Shown in pieces: positions 43,956 through 53,199 of a stretch of 64,000 nucleotides of DNA. The notes beneath the pieces are model-generated. The model was not told the DNA's origin, did no database searches, and saw only the letters and a program-made list of their open reading frames with translations. The translations under genes were made by a program, and so were the position numbers. Position 1 is the first letter of the stretch, and every line of letters starts with the position of its first letter. The DNA comes from Streptomyces guryensis (GTDB lineage Bacteria > Actinomycetota > Actinomycetes > Streptomycetales > Streptomycetaceae): the NCBI RefSeq assembly GCF_021261325.1, contig NZ_JAJSBI010000002.1, positions 1-64,000 of the forward strand, given 5' to 3'.

Positions 43956-44012
43956 GGCCGTACATGAGTGAGGGCCGCGCCCGGTCGGCGCGGCCCTCAC
44001 TCATGTACGGCC
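43956..44012. terminator. 25-bp perfect hairpin between convergent genes
   Basis: GGCCGTACATGAGTGAGGGC with 5 further bases (43956-43980) pairs perfectly with 43988-44012 across a 7-base loop. It lies between the sulfurtransferase and sepH stops and should end both transcripts. Two near-identical direct copies of GAATGCCYGCAGGCCG (about 43899 and 43944) precede and partly enter it. Confidence 0.85.
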
Positions 44013-44034
44013 GTCTGCGCGGCCGTACGGCTGA

Positions 44035-45087
44035 CTACTCCTGCTTCTTGCGCCGTGTCCCGAACACGATCTCGTCCCAGCTGGGTACCGCCGCGCGGCG
44101 GCCCGGGCGGACGCCGTCGGCCTCGGCCTGGCGGTCCGTGGCGCCGACGAGGCGGTCGCGGTGGCTGGTGACGGAGCGGGGCATGAGGACGTCCGCGTAG
44201 GCGGAACCGGCCGAGGCCGCGGGGGCTGGGGGCTCCTCCTCCTCGGGTTCGGCGGCGGCGGGCTCCTCCGGCGGTGGCGGTGGAGGAGACGCTTCTGCGG
44301 GGCGCTCCGGGACCACCAGGTCGCCGCGGAAACTCGGTACCGCCTCCAACAGGCTGGTCAGCGAGTCCCGTTCACCCGTGCTCTCGTCGGAGGGCTCGGA
44401 CGCCTGTGCCGGCAGGCTCGGACGCTCCCGGTCGAGGGAACGGTCCAGCGGGCGGTCACGCGGCAGCCGTGCGATGCGCGGGACGAACGGAAAGCTGGGT
44501 TCCGGCGCCGCGAGGTCCTCGGACTCCCCGATCAGCGAGCGAGCCTCCTCGTCGACGGCCTGGACGAGCCGCCGGGGCGGGTCGTACGTCCAGCTCGCCG
44601 AGTGCGGTTCGCCCGCGACCAGGTAGACCAGCAGGACCTCCCAGGTGCCGTCGTCGCGGCGCCACGAGTCCCACTGCACGGTGTCCTTCTCGGCGCCGCG
44701 CAGCAGCAGTCGCTCCTGGACGGCCTCGCCGAGCTGCGGCCCGGCGTTCTCACCGGGCCGACGGACGGGCGTCTTGCGGGCCCGCTCGGCCATGAACGCG
44801 CGCTCCGCGAGCACGGGGCCCTCGAAGCGTCGTACGCGGTCGACGGGGATACCGGCGAGCTGGGCGACTTCTTCCGCGGAGGCACCGGCGCGTATACGCG
44901 CCTGGATGTCACGGGGGCGGAGATGGCTCTCCACCTCGATCTCGATCTGGCCGAGGCGGGGCCGGTCGCCGCGGACGGCGGCGCGCAGCCGCTCGTCGAT
45001 CGGAAGCGTGTACTCCGTTGCGTCGGCAGCCTTCAGCACCAGCCGTGTGCCGTCATTCGAGACGGCCACGACACGCAGTTCGGGCAT
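44035..45087 (-). CDS. sepH: Septation protein SepH
   Basis: A 350-residue actinobacterial cell-division protein. The N-terminal DUF3071 domain (1-170) contains a helix-turn-helix-like motif ('IRAGASAEEVAQLAGIPVDR', residues 67-86). The C-terminal half is a disordered, Pro/Glu-rich linker ending in a conserved 'RRAAVPSWDEIVFGTRRKKQ'. In S. venezuelae SepH binds FtsZ and promotes filament assembly during growth and sporulation. ATG 45087 has GGGAGGT upstream. Confidence 0.93.
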   Translation of the reverse strand: MPELRVVAVSNDGTRLVLKAADATEYTLPIDERLRAAVRGDRPRLGQIEIEVESHLRPRDIQARIRAGASAEEVAQLAGIPVDRVRRFEGPVLAERAFMAERARKTPVRRPGENAGPQLGEAVQERLLLRGAEKDTVQWDSWRRDDGTWEVLLVYLVAGEPHSASWTYDPPRRLVQAVDEEARSLIGESEDLAAPEPSFPFVPRIARLPRDRPLDRSLDRERPSLPAQASEPSDESTGERDSLTSLLEAVPSFRGDLVVPERPAEASPPPPPPEEPAAAEPEEEEPPAPAASAGSAYADVLMPRSVTSHRDRLVGATDRQAEADGVRPGRRAAVPSWDEIVFGTRRKKQE

Positions 45088-45489
45088 GGGGACCTCCCGG
45101 GTGGTGCCTGCCGACGTCACGTGCGTCGCTGCTTCCGCTAGTCGAGTGTGGCCTGCCCGGGTGCAGCCTGCCACAACCTTGCCGAGTTGCCCGGCGTGTC
45201 GGGCCAGGGCCCTGGATCGCCGTTATGGCACGGTTACCTATTCGCAACGCTAAGTGACCAACTCCGTCACCCTGTGCAACTAGCCCCCTCCCGGCCGCCC
45301 TTGAAGGCCACGGACGTCCTGGCGGGAGGCCGGACCCAGGGCTCGCAACAGTACTCCATTCGGGCCACGTGCGTGGATTGGCGCGCCGCCCAACTTCTGG
45401 CAACGGACCGGACCCGGCCGCCCGTTGCGGGGTTTCGGGGATCTTGGACGTGGCGTAGTTCACGGAATCGGCAGAAACGGAACCAATGG
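45088..45489. other. Intergenic region upstream of sepH
   Basis: No gene is supported in these 402 bases. On the minus strand a weak promoter-like pair, TTGCGA (45247-45242) and TAACGG (45225-45220), stands about 130 bases before sepH. The left neighbour (45490, same strand) ends here, but I see no clear terminator hairpin for it. Confidence 0.4.
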
Positions 45490-46809
45490 CTACGGCCCCA
45501 ACACCCGCCGCAGGTAGTCGTTCTGGAAGCGCCGGTCCGGATCGAGCCGGTCCCGCAGCGCCGTGAACTCGCCGAAGCGCGGATAGACCCCGGAGAAGTA
45601 CTCGGCGTCCCGCGTGTGCACCTTGCCCCAGTGCGGCCGGCCCTCGTGGGCGGTGAGGATGCGCTCGGCGGCGGTGAAGTACGCCTGGTAGGGCGTCCCC
45701 CGGAACATGTGGACGGCGACGTACGCACTGTCGCGGCCCGACGCCGTGGACAGGGCGATGTCGTCGGCGGGAGCCGTACGCACCTCGACGGGGAAGCTGA
45801 TCCTCAGGTCGGAGCGCTCCACCATCGTCTTCAGTTCACGCAGCGTTTCGGGGAGGGCCTCGCGCGGGACGGCGTACTCCATCTCCACGAAGCGCACCCG
45901 GCGAGGTGAGGTGAAGACCCTGTACGGAATGTCGGTGTAGGTGCGCGCGGACAGGGCCTTGCTGGAGATCTGGGCGATCGTCGGGACGGTCGCGGGCGCC
46001 GCGCGGCCGACCCACTGGGCCACCTGGAAGACGCCGTTGGAGAGGAACTCGTCCTCGAACCAGCCTGCGATCCGGCTCACCGGCTTCTCGGGGCCCGCGC
46101 TGCGGTTGTTGCGCTTGGTGTTGGTGGAGCCGGTGTGCGGGAACCAGTAGAACTCGAAGTGCTCGTTCTCGGTCCAGAGTTCGTCGAACTCGGCGAGCAC
46201 CCTGTCGAAGGGCATCGGTTCCTCGCGCGCGGTGAGCAGGAAGATCGGCTCCACGGCGAAGGTGATCGCGGTGACCACACCGAGGGCGCCGAGGCCGATC
46301 CGGGCGGCCGCGAAGACCTCCGGATTCTCCTTCTCGGAGCAGGTGAGCACCGAGCCGTCGGCGATGACCAGCTCAAGGCCCTTGATCTGGGCGGCTATCG
46401 AGGCCGAATCGCGGCCGGTGCCGTGCGTGCCGGTGCTGGTGGCTCCGGAGACCGTCTGCTCCATGATGTCGCCCATGTTGGTCAGCGACAGACCCTCCCG
46501 GGCCAGAGCCAGGTTGAGCCTCTTGAGCGGGGTGCCGGCCTCCACCGTGACCGTCATGGCGTCGCGATCGATCTTGCGGATGCCGGTCAACAGTTGAGGG
46601 CGGATCAACACACCGTCGGTCGCGGCGATCGAGGTGAAGGAGTGCCCGGTGCCGACGGCCTTCACGGTCAGCCCGTCCTGAGCGGCCTGCCGTACGGCCG
46701 CGGACAGTTCCTCCACGGAGGCCGGCTCGACCTCCCGCGCGGGACGGGCCGTGACGTTGCCGCCCCAGTTACGCCACGTGCCGTTCTTCCCGCTCGCTGT
46801 GCTGCTCAA
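45490..46809 (-). CDS. FAD-dependent sugar-1,4-lactone oxidase
   Basis: A 439-residue oxidase of the L-gulono/D-arabinono-1,4-lactone oxidase family. The FAD-binding PCMH domain (residues 15-185) has 'VKAVGTGHSFTSIAATDGVL' and 'TVSGATSTGTHGTG', where a His-linked FAD could sit. The C-terminal ALO domain ends 'RLDPDRRFQNDYLRRVLG'. It oxidises a sugar lactone with oxygen, producing hydrogen peroxide; the substrate is unknown. TTG 46809 with GGGAGG upstream starts the protein and overlaps the MFS gene by 41 bases, so the two are co-transcribed. No signal peptide is seen. Confidence 0.88.
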   Translation of the reverse strand: MSSTASGKNGTWRNWGGNVTARPAREVEPASVEELSAAVRQAAQDGLTVKAVGTGHSFTSIAATDGVLIRPQLLTGIRKIDRDAMTVTVEAGTPLKRLNLALAREGLSLTNMGDIMEQTVSGATSTGTHGTGRDSASIAAQIKGLELVIADGSVLTCSEKENPEVFAAARIGLGALGVVTAITFAVEPIFLLTAREEPMPFDRVLAEFDELWTENEHFEFYWFPHTGSTNTKRNNRSAGPEKPVSRIAGWFEDEFLSNGVFQVAQWVGRAAPATVPTIAQISSKALSARTYTDIPYRVFTSPRRVRFVEMEYAVPREALPETLRELKTMVERSDLRISFPVEVRTAPADDIALSTASGRDSAYVAVHMFRGTPYQAYFTAAERILTAHEGRPHWGKVHTRDAEYFSGVYPRFGEFTALRDRLDPDRRFQNDYLRRVLGP

Positions 46810-48007
46810 CGGTGCCTCCCCGACGCGGAGCCGGCCTGCTGAGCCGGCGGTACCCCAGGAAACCGACCGCGACCGCGACGGCCCCGGACACCGCCGGAAC
46901 CCCGTACCCGGCCCGCGCGCCGGCCGCGTCGATGACCCAGCCGGCCACCGAGGAGCCGAGCGCGACACCGACCGCCAGGCCGGTGCTCACCCAGGTCATG
47001 CCCTCGGTCAACTGCGCGCGTGGTACGTGCTCTTCGATCAGGGACATCGTCGTGATCATCGTGGGAGCGATGGACAGGCCCGCAACGAACAGCGCCACGG
47101 CCAGAAACGGCAAGTTTCCGACCAGTAGGAGGGGGATCATACTCACGGCCATCGCGCATATGCCCAGCAGCCAGCGACGTCCGGCCGCCCCCTTGAAGTG
47201 CAGCAGCCCGAACACGACCCCCGCCACGCAGGAACCCGCCGCGTACAGCGCGAGCACGAGGCTCGCGACGGCCTTGTGCCCGCGCTCGTCGGCGAAGGCC
47301 ACGGTGACCACGTCGACGGAACCGAAGATCGTCCCGGTCGCCACGAAGGTGGCCACCAGTACCTGCAGGCCACGCGCGCGCAGTGCCGTACCGCCGCCCT
47401 GCTTCTCCCGGGGGTGCGGCTCGGGCTCGGTGGAGCGCTGCGCGGTCAGCCAGAACACGCCGGTCGCCAGGAAGCAGGCGGCCAGTAGCGGCCCCGCCTC
47501 CGGGAACCAGGCCGTGGACAGGCCGATGGAGATGATCGGCCCGAAGATGAAGCACACCTCGTCCACCACGGACTCGAAGGAGTACGCGGTGTGCAGCTGC
47601 GGGGTGCCCCGGTACAGGGCCGCCCAGCGGGCCCGGATCATCGCGCCGAGGCTCGGCACGGAACCGATGCCGGCGGCGCACACGAACAGCACCCAGTCCG
47701 GCCACCCGAAGTGCGCGCTGAGCAACAGGCCCGCCGCCGAGGTGAGTGCCACGAGCGTCGCGGGCCGCAGCACCCTGCGCTGTCCGTGCTGGTCCACCAG
47801 CCGGGAGATCTGCGGCCCGATCGCCGCGGCCGCGAGCGCGATGGTCGCCGACAGGGCACCGGCGAGCCCGTAGCGCCCGGTGAGCTGGGAGATCATCGTG
47901 ACCACGCCGATGCCCATCATCGACAGCGGCATCCGGCCGAGGAGACCCGCGGCGGAGAAGCCCTTGGTGCCGGGGGCGGCGAACAGGGCGCGGTAGGGGC
48001 TGGGCAC
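46769..48007 (-). CDS. MFS transporter
   Basis: A 412-residue major-facilitator protein with 12 membrane helices and the usual central cytoplasmic loop ('QRSTEPEPHPREKQGG', residues about 192-207). The loop 2-3 motif A is degenerate ('PQISRLVDQHGQRRVLRPA'). It looks like an exporter of small molecules; no substrate can be inferred. The 5' region faces hemH across 231 bases. The first codons 'MPSPYRALFAAPGTKGFSAA' form a short cytoplasmic N-terminus. Confidence 0.87.
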   Translation of the reverse strand: MPSPYRALFAAPGTKGFSAAGLLGRMPLSMMGIGVVTMISQLTGRYGLAGALSATIALAAAAIGPQISRLVDQHGQRRVLRPATLVALTSAAGLLLSAHFGWPDWVLFVCAAGIGSVPSLGAMIRARWAALYRGTPQLHTAYSFESVVDEVCFIFGPIISIGLSTAWFPEAGPLLAACFLATGVFWLTAQRSTEPEPHPREKQGGGTALRARGLQVLVATFVATGTIFGSVDVVTVAFADERGHKAVASLVLALYAAGSCVAGVVFGLLHFKGAAGRRWLLGICAMAVSMIPLLLVGNLPFLAVALFVAGLSIAPTMITTMSLIEEHVPRAQLTEGMTWVSTGLAVGVALGSSVAGWVIDAAGARAGYGVPAVSGAVAVAVGFLGYRRLSRPAPRRGGTVEQHSEREERHVA

Positions 48008-48238
48008 GGGGTCTCCGATGGCTACGGCTCAGAAAGGTGCTGGCTACGACAAGGTGTCGACCACGACAAGGTGCTGGCTACGGATCGGTAAGGTGCGAAT
48101 TCAACTGATACAGCTTACGAGCGAGGTCACCCTAATGCACCCGGCGATTCGGCCGGTGAACATGTCCGGAAGGCGGCCCGCCCCCGTTCGTCACCCCGCC
48201 GTTTCCCGGCTGTCAGTGCCGGGTGGCAGGATCGACCC
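48008..48238. other. Divergent promoter region of the MFS and ferrochelatase genes
   Basis: Holds two direct copies of AAGGTGCTGGCTACG (about 48034 and 48068) and two copies of ACGACAAGGTG. A partial inverted repeat AACTGATACAGCTT (48103-48116) resembles a TetR- or MarR-type operator. No gene is supported. Candidate control of the divergent exporter is inference. Confidence 0.4.
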
Positions 48239-49366
48239 ATGTCAGACGCGCTCGATGCCACCCCCTACGACGCCCTGCTCCTGCTCTCGTTCGGCGGCCC
48301 GGAGGGCCCGGACGACGTGGTCCCGTTCCTGGAGAACGTGACGCGCGGGCGAGGCATCCCCAAGGAACGCCTGAAGGAAGTCGGGCAGCACTACTTCCTG
48401 TTCGGCGGGGTCAGCCCCATCAACGACCAGAACCGCGCCCTGCTGGACGCCCTCCGCAAGGACTTCGCGGAGCACGGCCTGGATCTCCCGGTCTACTGGG
48501 GCAACCGCAACTGGGCGCCCTATCTGACGGACACCCTGCGCGAGATGGTCGCCGACGGCCGCCGCCGCATCCTGGTCCTCGCCACCAGCGCCTACGCCTC
48601 GTACTCGGGCTGCCGCCAGTACCGCGAGAACCTCGCCGACTCGCTCGCCGAGCTGGAGGCCGAGGGCCTGGAGCTGCCGAGGATCGACAAGATCCGGCAC
48701 TACTTCAACCACGAGGGCTTCCTGGAGCCCATGATCGAGGGTGTCCTGCAGTCCCTGGCCGACCTCCCCGAGGACGTTCGGGAGGGCGCGCACCTCGCGT
48801 TCTCGACGCACTCGATCCCGACCGCGTCCGCGGACACCTCCGGCCCGGTCGAGGACCACGGCGACGGCGGCGCGTACGTCGAAGAGCACCTCGAGGTGGC
48901 TCAGCTGATCGCCGACGCGGTCCGCGAGCGCACCGGCGTCGACCACCCCTGGCGGCTCGTCTACCAGTCACGCTCCGGCGCCCCGCACATCCCCTGGCTC
49001 GAGCCCGACATCTGCGACCACCTGGAGGAGCGGCACGCGGCCGGCGTCCCGGCCGTCGTCATCGCCCCCATCGGTTTCGTCTCCGACCACATGGAGGTCC
49101 GCTACGACCTCGACACGGAGGCCAGGGCGAAGGCCGAGGAGCTGGGCCTGCCGATGCGCCGCTCGGCCACCGTCGGCGCCGACCCGCGCTTCGCCGCCGC
49201 GGTCCGCGACCTCGTCCTGGAGCGGGCGTCCGTGGAGCGCGGCGAGGACGTCACGCCCTGCGCCCTGGGCGCGCTCGGCGCGAGCCACAACCTCTGCCCG
49301 GTCGGCTGCTGCCCGGCCCGTGCCCCCCGCCCGGCCGCCGCGGGCGCCGACAGCCCCTACGTGTGA
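48239..49366 (+). CDS. cpfC: Coproporphyrin III ferrochelatase
   Basis: A 375-residue ferrochelatase (also called hemH) that inserts iron into the porphyrin ring; actinobacteria use the coproporphyrin route, so the substrate is probably coproporphyrin III. Motifs are '[20 protein letters not shown]' (1-30), '[20 protein letters not shown]' (catalytic His region near residue 187) and a C-terminal [2Fe-2S] site with C341, C353, C357 and C358 ('[18 protein letters not shown]'). This cluster type is usual in actinobacterial enzymes. The inositol-phosphatase-like gene follows after 8 bases. Confidence 0.93.
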   Translation: MSDALDATPYDALLLLSFGGPEGPDDVVPFLENVTRGRGIPKERLKEVGQHYFLFGGVSPINDQNRALLDALRKDFAEHGLDLPVYWGNRNWAPYLTDTLREMVADGRRRILVLATSAYASYSGCRQYRENLADSLAELEAEGLELPRIDKIRHYFNHEGFLEPMIEGVLQSLADLPEDVREGAHLAFSTHSIPTASADTSGPVEDHGDGGAYVEEHLEVAQLIADAVRERTGVDHPWRLVYQSRSGAPHIPWLEPDICDHLEERHAAGVPAVVIAPIGFVSDHMEVRYDLDTEARAKAEELGLPMRRSATVGADPRFAAAVRDLVLERASVERGEDVTPCALGALGASHNLCPVGCCPARAPRPAAAGADSPYV

Positions 49367-49374
49367 GGAGCCCC

Positions 49375-50190
49375 GTGACCGACCCCCTGCACCAGGAACT
49401 GCTCACGCTGGCCCAGGAGGCCGCCCGCCGCGCCGGGGAGCTGCTGCGGGACGGCCGCCCGGCCGACCTCGCGGTCGCCGCGACCAAGTCGAGCCCGATC
49501 GACGTGGTCACCGAGATGGACATCGCGGCGGAGAAGCTGATCACGGACCTGATCTCCGCCCACCGCCCGGACGACGGCTTCCTCGGCGAGGAGGGCGCCT
49601 CCAGCGAGGGCACCAGCGGCGTCCGCTGGGTGATCGACCCGCTCGACGGCACGGTCAACTACCTGTACGGGCTGCCCACTTGGGCTGTCTCCATCGCGGC
49701 CGAGCAGGACGGCGAGACCGTCGTCGGGGTCGTCGCGGCCCCGATGCGCGGCGAGACCTACCACGCGGTCCGCGGCGGCGGCGCCCGCGCCACGGGCGCC
49801 TGGGAGGGCGAGCGCGAGCTGGCCTGCCGACCCGCGCCGCCCCTCGACCAGGCGCTGGTCTCGACGGGCTTCAACTACGTCACCGAGGTCCGCACCCACC
49901 AGGCCGAGGTCGCGCGGAAGCTGATCCCCCTGCTGCGCGACATCCGGCGGGGCGGCTCGGCCGCCGTCGACCTGTGCGACCTCGCGTCCGGCCGCCTCGA
50001 CGGCTACTACGAGCGGGGGCTGCACCCGTGGGACCTCGCGGCCGGCGACCTCATCGCCCGGGAAGCGGGCGCGCTGACCGGTGGACGCCCCGGAGAGCGC
50101 CCCGCACACCCTCTGACGGTTGCCGGTACCCCGGGCGTCTTCGAGCCCCTCCAGCGCCTCCTGGAGGACTTCGGCGCCTGGCACGACTGA
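49375..50190 (+). CDS. Inositol monophosphatase-family phosphatase
   Basis: A 271-residue Mg-dependent phosphatase. The metal sites are 'SSPIDVVTEMDIAAE', 'GFLGEEGA', 'WVIDPLDGTVNYLYGLP' (residues about 83-99) and 'HPWDLAAGDLIAREAGA' near 222. It removes phosphate from inositol monophosphate or a related metabolite such as histidinol phosphate or 3'-phosphoadenosine 5'-phosphate; the choice is open. GTG 49375 follows GAGGAG. It is co-transcribed with cpfC and ends before a strong hairpin. Confidence 0.88.
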   Translation: MTDPLHQELLTLAQEAARRAGELLRDGRPADLAVAATKSSPIDVVTEMDIAAEKLITDLISAHRPDDGFLGEEGASSEGTSGVRWVIDPLDGTVNYLYGLPTWAVSIAAEQDGETVVGVVAAPMRGETYHAVRGGGARATGAWEGERELACRPAPPLDQALVSTGFNYVTEVRTHQAEVARKLIPLLRDIRRGGSAAVDLCDLASGRLDGYYERGLHPWDLAAGDLIAREAGALTGGRPGERPAHPLTVAGTPGVFEPLQRLLEDFGAWHD

Positions 50191-50249
50191 CGGCCGTACC
50201 GCCGGGCGGCATCTTGGCCAACGGCGGGTGAACGCCGTCGTACGACAAC

Positions 50250-50290
50250 ACAGCGGGCCCCCGGCGCTGGATTCGCCGGGGGCCCGCTGT
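50250..50290. terminator. Strong terminator after the phosphatase gene
   Basis: A perfect 17-bp stem: 50250-50266 (ACAGCGGGCCCCCGGCG) with 50274-50290, and a 7-base loop. It also faces the convergent small gene at 50320. Confidence 0.85.
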
Positions 50291-50319
50291 CGTACGTACG
50301 CGCTGATCAGACGCAGACG

Positions 50320-50484
50320 CTAGGCGCCGACCTCCACACCGTGCTCGGCGGCGAGGCGGCGCAGGTCGTCGAGCTCGCCCTGCTCCACCTCGACGAGGAA
50401 GTCGTCGCCCTCGTCGCGAGCCCGCGTCAGGTCGGACTCGGTCGTCCTTATGCGCTGCAGAAGTCCTGCGGTGAATGCGTCCAT
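50320..50484 (-). CDS. Small conserved helical protein
   Basis: A 54-residue acidic protein, 'MDAFTAGLLQRIRTTESDLT' onwards, predicted to be one long amphipathic helix or helical hairpin ending 'LRRLAAEHGVEVGA'. It reads like a short conserved streptomycete gene between the phosphatase and cutRS. Function is unknown. Codons upstream of ATG 50484 are Arg/Pro-rich noise, supporting this start. Confidence 0.65.
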   Translation of the reverse strand: MDAFTAGLLQRIRTTESDLTRARDEGDDFLVEVEQGELDDLRRLAAEHGVEVGA

Positions 50485-50767
50485 GCTGCGCCCCCTCGTC
50501 CTGGGTCGTGGGTCGGTGGCACGGGGGTGTGCCGTTCGGAAGGGGCGATCACGTCTCCAGCAGGTGCCCGGCACACGGGCGCCGGGGGTGGCGACGGTGC
50601 CGGACACCCACGCCCACTCTGCGGAAAGCGGATTGCGCCGTGCCGCATGGTGTTGCGGCACTAGCAGAGCGTGATCGCGGGGTATGAACCGTCCTCCCCC
50701 CGCTCCCTTCCACGGAAACCTCAACCCGGCGAGAAAATCTCGCATTCCCGGGTCCCACACCTGTCCT

Positions 50768-50784
50768 TCATCCTGCCCTCATCC
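50768..50784 (+). promoter_or_regulatory. TCATCC direct repeat upstream of cutR
   Basis: TCATCC at 50768-50773 and again at 50779-50784, 11 bases apart, which is one turn of DNA and typical of OmpR-family sites. They lie about 130 bases before the cutR start, so autoregulation by CutR is possible. The rest of 50485-50911 holds no gene I can support. Confidence 0.4.
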
Positions 50785-50911
50785 CCGCGCACCCGCCTTA
50801 CCGCCGACTTATGACCGAAAAGGGCAGGATGGAGGCACACACTCATGCAGGCCCCTGCCCGCGTGTGCCCTTGTGGGCGCTACGCGGGTGGACACAGGAA
50901 GGACAAGCGAC

Positions 50912-51565
50912 GTGCGCGTACTCGTCGTCGAGGACGAGCAGCTGCTCGCCGATGCGGTGGCCACCGGACTGCGCCGGGAGGCCATGGCCGTCGACGTCGT
51001 GTACGACGGTGCGGCCGCCCTGGAGCGCATCGGCGTCAACGACTACGACGTGGTCGTCCTCGACCGCGACCTCCCGCTCGTCCACGGCGACGACGTCTGC
51101 CGCAAGATCGTGGAACTCGGCATGCCCACGCGCGTGCTGATGCTCACGGCCTCCGGCGACGTCAGCGACCGCGTCGAGGGACTGGAGATCGGCGCCGACG
51201 ACTACCTCCCCAAGCCGTTCGCGTTCAGCGAGCTCATCGCACGCGTGCGTGCCCTCGGCCGGCGCACCAGTGTGCCGCTGCCGCCGGTCCTGGAGCGGGC
51301 GGGCATCAAGCTCGACCCCAACCGCCGCGAGGTCTTCCGCGACGGCAAGGAGGTCCAGCTCGCGCCCAAGGAGTTCGCCGTCCTGGAGGTGCTGATGCGC
51401 TCGGAGGGTGCCGTCGTCTCCGCGGAGCAGCTCCTGGAGAAGGCCTGGGACGAGAACACCGACCCGTTCACGAACGTCGTGCGCGTGACCGTCATGACCT
51501 TGCGCCGCAAGCTGGGCGAGCCGCCCGTGATCGTCACCGTGCCCGGCTCCGGCTACCGGATCTGA
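50912..51565 (+). CDS. cutR: Response regulator CutR
   Basis: A 217-residue OmpR-family regulator, the same length as CutR of S. lividans. The receiver has 'VEDEQLLADAV', phospho-acceptor D51 ('VVVLDRDLP') and the switch region 'LMLTASGD'. The winged HTH (125-215) ends 'MTLRRKLGEPPVIVTVPGSG'. CutRS was first linked to melanin/copper and later to secretion stress and antibiotic control in Streptomyces. GTG 50912 gives the correct N-terminus ('RVLVVEDEQ'). cutS follows after 6 bases. Confidence 0.93.
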   Translation: MRVLVVEDEQLLADAVATGLRREAMAVDVVYDGAAALERIGVNDYDVVVLDRDLPLVHGDDVCRKIVELGMPTRVLMLTASGDVSDRVEGLEIGADDYLPKPFAFSELIARVRALGRRTSVPLPPVLERAGIKLDPNRREVFRDGKEVQLAPKEFAVLEVLMRSEGAVVSAEQLLEKAWDENTDPFTNVVRVTVMTLRRKLGEPPVIVTVPGSGYRI

Positions 51566-51571
51566 TGCGCG

Positions 51572-52807
51572 ATGGCCGCAACACCCGCTCTCCCCACGGC
51601 ACCCCCCAAGCCCACCTGGGACCCCAGAAAACCCGAACCGCCGTTCCCCTGGCTGCGCCCGACCATCCGCATACGGCTCACGCTGCTGTACGGCGGCATG
51701 TTCCTGATCGCCGGCATCCTGCTGCTGTCGATCATCTACCTGCTGGCGGCCCAGGCCCTCCATGAGGGCAGTGGCCAGGCGTTCTCCGTGTCCGGCAACT
51801 TCGACATCACCAGCACCACCTGCCCCGCCGTGAACTCGGCACCGCTGAGCGAGGTCAGCTCGATCCTCAAGAACTGCGACGCCATCCAGCGCCAGCACGC
51901 CCTCGACGACCTGCTCAGCCGCTCCCTGCTCGCCCTGCTCGGCCTCGCGATCATCGCCTTCGCCTTCGGCTACGCGATGGCCGGCCGGGTGCTCTCCCCG
52001 CTCGGCAGGATTCTGCGCACCGCGCGCGCGGTCGCCGGCTCGGACCTCTCCCGCCGGATCGAGCTGGACGGCCCGGACGACGAGATCAAGGAACTCGCCG
52101 ACACCTTCGACGACATGCTGGAGCGCCTGCAGCGTGCCTTCACCGCCCAGCAGCGCTTCGTCGGCAACGCCTCGCACGAGCTGCGCACGCCCCTCGCGAT
52201 CAACCGCACGCTCCTCGAGGTGCACCTGTCCGACCCGAACGCCCCGGCGGAGCTGCACCAGCTGGGCAAGACGCTGCTGGCCACCAACGAGCGCAGCGAG
52301 CAGCTCGTCGAGGGCCTGCTGCTGCTCGCCCGCAGCGACAACCAGATCGTCGAGCGCAAGCCGGTCGACCTCGCCGAGGTCGCCGAGCAGGCCGTCGACC
52401 AGGTCCGCTCGGAAGCGGACGCCAAGGGCGTGGTGATCCGCGGCGAGCAGAAACCCGCGGTCGTACAGGGCAACGGTGTGCTCCTGGAGCGCATCGCCCT
52501 GAACCTCGTACAGAACGCCGTGCGGTACAACGTGCCGGACGACGGCTGGGTCGAGGTCACGACCGAGGTCCAGCACGGCCAGGCGGTCCTGGTCGTGTCG
52601 AACACCGGACCCGTCGTACCGGCGTACGAGATCGACAATCTCTTTGAGCCCTTCCGGCGACTGCGCACGGAGCGCACGGGGAGCGACAAGGGCGTCGGCC
52701 TGGGTCTTTCCATCGTCCGGTCCGTGGCCCGGGCCCACGGCGGGCACATCTCGGCGCAGCCGCGTGAGGGGGGTGGGCTCGTGATGCGCGTGGCGCTGCC
52801 GATCTGA
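51572..52807 (+). CDS. cutS: Sensor histidine kinase CutS
   Basis: A 411-residue kinase. A Pro-rich N-terminus is followed by membrane helix 1 (35-58) and a short extracellular loop with two cysteines, C84 ('STTCPAVNS') and C102 ('LKNCDAI'). Helix 2 (117-137), a HAMP domain and the H-box 'NASHELRTPLA' with H202 come next. The ATPase core has 'NLVQNAVRYN' and ends in 'GLGLSIVRSVARAHGG'. The two extracellular cysteines could sense redox or disulphide state outside the cell, fitting the proposed role in extracellular protein folding. It forms a two-gene operon with cutR. Confidence 0.93.
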   Translation: MAATPALPTAPPKPTWDPRKPEPPFPWLRPTIRIRLTLLYGGMFLIAGILLLSIIYLLAAQALHEGSGQAFSVSGNFDITSTTCPAVNSAPLSEVSSILKNCDAIQRQHALDDLLSRSLLALLGLAIIAFAFGYAMAGRVLSPLGRILRTARAVAGSDLSRRIELDGPDDEIKELADTFDDMLERLQRAFTAQQRFVGNASHELRTPLAINRTLLEVHLSDPNAPAELHQLGKTLLATNERSEQLVEGLLLLARSDNQIVERKPVDLAEVAEQAVDQVRSEADAKGVVIRGEQKPAVVQGNGVLLERIALNLVQNAVRYNVPDDGWVEVTTEVQHGQAVLVVSNTGPVVPAYEIDNLFEPFRRLRTERTGSDKGVGLGLSIVRSVARAHGGHISAQPREGGGLVMRVALPI

Positions 52808-53199
52808 GATCATGTCGCCGACACACGGGGATGTTCGCTTTGCGCGGAATTTTCTGGCCGCCGAACGGTGCATCCCATGTGTGATCGATCACAAGGGCGA
52901 TTTTCGAGCCATCTACTCTCCGTGATCATGCGGGCTGCCGTAAAGCCGGGAAAATCCGGGTTTTCGGGTGTCCTGATCACGGGAAGTACAGGGTGAGACG
53001 CCTTTGAAGAGCGGCAGGGGACCGTGTACGGTCCCGTTCGCCATCCAAGCCGATCACTCTTGAGGAGTCCGGTTGGGTGTCGATTGAGTAACAGACCTTG
53101 ATGTGAGGCAAAATCTCCGCCTCGGGTCGGGCACAAGTCCGGCCTCTCACGCGTTACGTGCGCTGGAGACACCGCAGACACCCAGAGGGGGAGAGCGAC
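52808..53199. other. Intergenic region before the DUF4193 gene
   Basis: No gene in these 392 bases. It holds the perfect palindrome TGTGATCGATCACA (52880-52893), and a hairpin GGGACCGT-GT-ACGGTCCC (53018-53035). The hairpin might be a terminator or attenuator for the DUF4193 gene, which has GAGGGGGAGAG upstream of its ATG. The palindrome is two bases short of the CRP spacing. Confidence 0.45.

Noticed and set aside
52880..52893. CRP site TGTGATCGATCACA
   Set aside because: The arms are 4 bases apart instead of 6, so it does not fit the CRP spacing; kept only as a palindrome of unknown use.
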